From an uncultured Halieaceae bacterium (GTDB lineage Bacteria > Pseudomonadota > Gammaproteobacteria > Pseudomonadales > Halieaceae), in assembly GCA_913063005.1 (NCBI GenBank), contig CAJXZI010000068.1:1-8696 (forward strand): 8,696 nucleotides of DNA. The letters run 5' to 3'. The translations under genes and the position numbers were made by a program. Every line of letters starts with the position of its first letter. Within the stretch, counting starts at the first letter, position 1. Shown one piece after another: positions 6,645 through 8,696 of this stretch. The notes beneath the pieces were generated by a model. It was not told where the DNA came from, searched no databases, and saw only the letters and a program-made list of their open reading frames with translations.

Positions 6645-7385
6645 ATGTGTGATACAGAAGAACAGCGCGTAGCCTTAGTTACCGGAGCTACTCGGGGCAT
6701 CGGTAAAGCAATTGCCCACGAGTTGGCTTTGGCAGGACACACGGTGGTCGGTACAGCTACATCTGAAGGTGGCGCCGCAACCATCAGTGAGAATCTCGGA
6801 TCAATGGGCGGCGTGGGTGTGAAGCTTGATGTCAGCGATGCTGATGCCGTTCGCGAGTGTATTTCCGCGATAACCACTGAGCACGGTGCGCCGACGATCC
6901 TCGTTAATAATGCAGGCATCACACGTGACAACTTGATGATGCGTATGAAAGACGACGAGTGGAGCGATGTCATCAACACCAACCTAAACCCTTTGTTTAC
7001 AGTAAGCAAAGCATGCCTACGCGGGATGACGAAAGCTCGCTGGGGGCGAATCATCAATATTTCTTCAGTGGTTGGGTCCATGGGGAATGCGGGTCAGGCG
7101 AACTATGCTGCGAGTAAGGCAGGTGCAGAAGGGCTGTCTCGTGCTATGGCGAAGGAGCTCGGCTCGCGAGCGGTTACCGTTAATTGTGTTGCGCCTGGAT
7201 TCATCGCTACTGATATGACTGATGTGCTTTCTGAGGAACAAAAGACCCTGATGATGGGTCAAATACCTCTCGGTAGGCTGGGTTCACCAGAAGAGATAGC
7301 GAAAGTGGTTGCTTTCCTCGCCAGTAACTCGGGGGCCTACATAACGGGAGAAACGATTCACGTGAACGGCGGTATGTACATGTGA
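6645..7385 (+). CDS. fabG: 3-ketoacyl-ACP reductase FabG
   Basis: NADPH-dependent short-chain dehydrogenase that reduces 3-ketoacyl-ACP to 3-hydroxyacyl-ACP, the first reduction of each elongation round. The 246 residues show the Rossmann TGATRGIG loop (14-20), LDVSD, NNAG (88-91), ITRDNLMMRMKDDEW, and the catalytic set Asn113, Ser141, Tyr154 and Lys158 (YAASK). The tail ITGETIHVNGGMYM is typical of genuine FabG and separates it from the many other SDR enzymes. A strong SD, AAAGGAG (6631-6637), lies seven bases before the ATG. The gene sits between fabD and acpP as in E. coli. The 93-bp spacer after fabD shows no obvious terminator or consensus promoter. Confidence 0.98.
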   Translation: MCDTEEQRVALVTGATRGIGKAIAHELALAGHTVVGTATSEGGAATISENLGSMGGVGVKLDVSDADAVRECISAITTEHGAPTILVNNAGITRDNLMMRMKDDEWSDVINTNLNPLFTVSKACLRGMTKARWGRIINISSVVGSMGNAGQANYAASKAGAEGLSRAMAKELGSRAVTVNCVAPGFIATDMTDVLSEEQKTLMMGQIPLGRLGSPEEIAKVVAFLASNSGAYITGETIHVNGGMYM

Positions 7386-7396
7386 TGCGAAAAAAT

Positions 7397-7433
7397 GCGG
7401 GTTTTAATTCGTTAATTTATAGGTAAAATCCGC
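7397..7433 (+). promoter_or_regulatory. Inverted repeat overlapping the candidate acpP promoter
   Basis: GCGGGTTTTA (7397-7406) and TAAAATCCGC (7424-7433) can form ten base pairs, one of them G-U, around a 17-base AT-rich loop. The right arm contains TAAAAT (7424-7429), a 5-of-6 match to a -10 box. The left arm covers the place of a -35, for which no good hexamer is present. The repeat may be an operator at an acpP promoter, or an RNA hairpin in a readthrough transcript from fabG. If TAAAAT is the -10, the acpP leader would be about 52 bases and would include the A-tract at 7459-7467. Confidence 0.4.
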
Positions 7434-7488
7434 TCGCAATTGGCTGTGGGGCCAGTTTAAAAAAAAACGGAGACCAAAAGGGAACGTC

Positions 7489-7725
7489 ATGAGCAACATT
7501 GAAGATCGCGTTAAAAAAATCGTGGCAGAGCAGTTGGGGGTTAAGGAAGACGAAGTGAATAACGCGTCTTCTTTCGTCGACGATTTAGGTGCTGATTCAC
7601 TCGACACTGTTGAGTTGGTCATGGCGCTTGAAGAGGAATTTGATACAGAGATTCCTGATGAGGAAGCGGAGCAGATCACTACTGTCCAGCTTGCAATTAA
7701 CTACATCAACGAGAACCTGGCTTAA
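7489..7725 (+). CDS. acpP: Acyl carrier protein
   Basis: Small acidic carrier that holds growing acyl chains on a 4'-phosphopantetheine arm for all Fab enzymes and for lipid, lipid A and cofactor synthesis. The 78 residues match E. coli ACP in length and sequence. The phosphopantetheine site is Ser37 in GADSLDTVELVMALEEEF, followed by the acidic recognition helix II and ending INYINENLA. The SD is AAGGGA (7478-7483), five bases from the ATG, preceded by a run of nine A (7459-7467) that may aid ribosome loading. A strong terminator follows directly, and a candidate promoter lies upstream. That suits a gene needing much higher expression than its neighbours. Confidence 0.99.
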   Translation: MSNIEDRVKKIVAEQLGVKEDEVNNASSFVDDLGADSLDTVELVMALEEEFDTEIPDEEAEQITTVQLAINYINENLA

Positions 7726-7746
7726 TTCAGGCCAACCTTCTCGAAG

Positions 7747-7784
7747 AAAAGCCGCTCTTTTAATAGAAGAGCGGCTTTTTTTTT
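7747..7784 (+). terminator. Strong intrinsic terminator after acpP
   Basis: Arms AAAAGCCGCTCTT (7747-7759) and AAGAGCGGCTTTT (7767-7779) form a perfect 13-bp stem around a 7-base loop. The T-run extends to 7784 (nine T). It lies 22 bases after the acpP stop, so most transcripts should end here and yield a short abundant acpP mRNA. fabF would rely on readthrough or its own promoter. On the minus strand the flanking A-run also makes a T-tract, but no gene enters from the right within view. Confidence 0.95.
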
Positions 7785-7786
7785 GC

Positions 7787-7795
7787 TGATACAAT
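7787..7795 (+). promoter_or_regulatory. Extended -10 promoter candidate for fabF
   Basis: TGATACAAT fits the extended -10 pattern TGnTAtAAT with 5 of 6 matches in the hexamer (7790-7795). No -35 is present, because that position falls inside the terminator stem; extended -10 promoters can work without one. Transcription would start near 7802 and leave a leader of about 22 bases holding the GGGGA SD (7813-7817). It would restart transcription immediately after the acpP terminator. Confidence 0.45.
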
Positions 7796-7823
7796 GTCAA
7801 GAACGGAATTTTGGGGAATTTCT

Positions 7824-8696
7824 ATGAACAGCCGAAGAGTTGTCGTTACAGGTATGGGGGCGGTCACAGCGTTAGGCTTGGATACGGAGTCGACCTGGAC
7901 CGGAGTTGTTAACGGCAAGAATGGCGTCAGGGCGATCGAACATTTCGACGCAAGCGCGTTCTCTACAAGATTTAGCGCGAGTTTGCAGGATTTCTCCGTT
8001 GAAGGTTACATCGAGCCGCGCGATGCAAAGCGCATGGATCTGTTCATCCAGTACGGCATGGTGGCGGGTATTCAAGCGATGCGCGACTCCGGTTTGGAAA
8101 TCACAGAAGCCAACCAGGATAGAGTGGGTTGCAACGTCGGAGCAGGCATTGGCGGTATTGGGCTGATCGAAAAAACGTCGCTCTTGATGGACAAATCTGG
8201 CCCCCGGAAAATTTCCCCATTTTTTGTTCCGGGATCGATCATCAATATGGTCGCAGGCAATCTTTCCATCGAGTTCAATCTTCGCGGACCCAATCTCGCG
8301 ATGGTCACAGCGTGCACCACGGGCACGCATAGCATAGGCCTCGGTGCGCGATTGATTGCTGCGGGCGATGCTGATGCCATGCTTGTGGGCGGTGCCGAGA
8401 TGGGCACGACACCTGCAGGTTTAGGGGGGTTCGCGGCGGCCCGAGCACTCTCGACACGAAATGATGATCCCGCAGCAGCTTCGCGACCTTGGGACAAAGA
8501 CCGGGACGGTTTTGTACTAGGTGATGGCGCGGGTGTCATGCTTATTGAGTCTCTAGAGAGTGCGCAAGCCCGAAGAGCCAACATTTACGCTGAGGTTGTC
8601 GGGTTTGGTATGAGTGGTGACGCTTATCATATGACATCGCCGGCTGCAGATGCTCGGGGTGCGGCCCTCTCGAGGCGTAATGCACCTGCAAGTGCG
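7824..8696 (+). CDS. fabF: 3-ketoacyl-ACP synthase II FabF, N-terminal 291 residues (cut by right edge)
   Basis: Condensing enzyme that joins malonyl-ACP to acyl-ACP with loss of CO2. FabF is the elongation ketosynthase, also tied to temperature control of unsaturated fatty acids. It starts MNSRRVVVTGMGAVTALG. The nucleophile is Cys164 in TACTTGTHSIG (E. coli Cys163). PWDKDRDGFVLGDGAGV and the late DAYHMTSP are typical of FabF. The frame is open to the last base. About 120 residues are missing relative to the 413 of E. coli, including both catalytic histidines. The SD GGGGA (7813-7817) lies six bases before the ATG. FabF is preferred over FabB because of its place behind acpP and the YHMTSP motif. 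No fabH is seen in this locus, so the initiating synthase must be encoded elsewhere. Confidence 0.96.
   Translation, partial: MNSRRVVVTGMGAVTALGLDTESTWTGVVNGKNGVRAIEHFDASAFSTRFSASLQDFSVEGYIEPRDAKRMDLFIQYGMVAGIQAMRDSGLEITEANQDRVGCNVGAGIGGIGLIEKTSLLMDKSGPRKISPFFVPGSIINMVAGNLSIEFNLRGPNLAMVTACTTGTHSIGLGARLIAAGDADAMLVGGAEMGTTPAGLGGFAAARALSTRNDDPAAASRPWDKDRDGFVLGDGAGVMLIESLESAQARRANIYAEVVGFGMSGDAYHMTSPAADARGAALSRRNAPASA

Noticed and set aside
8072..8584. Minus-strand open frame of 170 codons inside fabF
   Set aside because: Antisense to the FabF catalytic region, with a Ser/Ala/Pro-rich composition typical of shadow frames.
1..8696. Possible novel defence, mobile or biosynthetic system
   Set aside because: Every substantial gene is a recognised core gene in a conserved order. 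No transposase, integrase, repeat array or unknown gene cluster is present.

Overview
This window is a conserved housekeeping locus from a gammaproteobacterium. The gene order rne < > rluC ... maf(yceF) < > yceD-rpmF-(...)-fabD-fabG-acpP-fabF is the classic arrangement of Enterobacterales, Pseudomonas and marine relatives. The proteins match the E. coli versions closely in length and catalytic-residue numbering. A marine lineage (Cellvibrionales/Halieaceae-like) is a guess from general character and is not proven by the sequence. There are no mobile elements, phage genes, CRISPR arrays, rRNA genes or tRNA genes.

Layout. Bases 1-2491 (minus strand) carry RNase E, complete at its N-terminus and running off the left edge inside the disordered C-terminal scaffold. 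Bases 2492-2824 are the divergent rne/rluC intergenic region, with three short hairpins that would lie in the rne 5' leader. Bases 2825-3841 (plus) carry RluC, a 23S rRNA pseudouridine synthase. Bases 3842-4164 are a gene-free convergent gap with a 12-bp tandem repeat and small hairpins. Bases 4165-4737 (minus) carry the YceF-type Maf nucleotide pyrophosphatase. An 82-bp divergent promoter region leads into a rightward block of yceD, rpmF, fabD, fabG, acpP and fabF; fabF is truncated by the right edge. A strong terminator separates acpP from fabF.

How the genes work together. The left half concerns RNA and ribosomes: RNA processing and decay, rRNA modification, the YceD 23S rRNA factor and ribosomal protein L32. 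The right half is the core of type II fatty-acid synthesis: malonyl loading onto ACP (FabD), ACP itself, 3-ketoacyl-ACP reduction (FabG) and condensation (FabF). The arrangement couples ribosome biogenesis with membrane lipid synthesis.

No undescribed system is present as far as I can see. The points worth checking are: absence of plsX (and fabH) between rpmF and fabD, which are only 4 bp apart; a near-consensus promoter positioned so that the yceD mRNA should be leaderless, with a second overlapping TTGACA; hairpins in the rne leader that may serve autoregulation; an inverted repeat over the likely acpP promoter; and the gene-free rluC-maf gap where relatives often carry extra genes.
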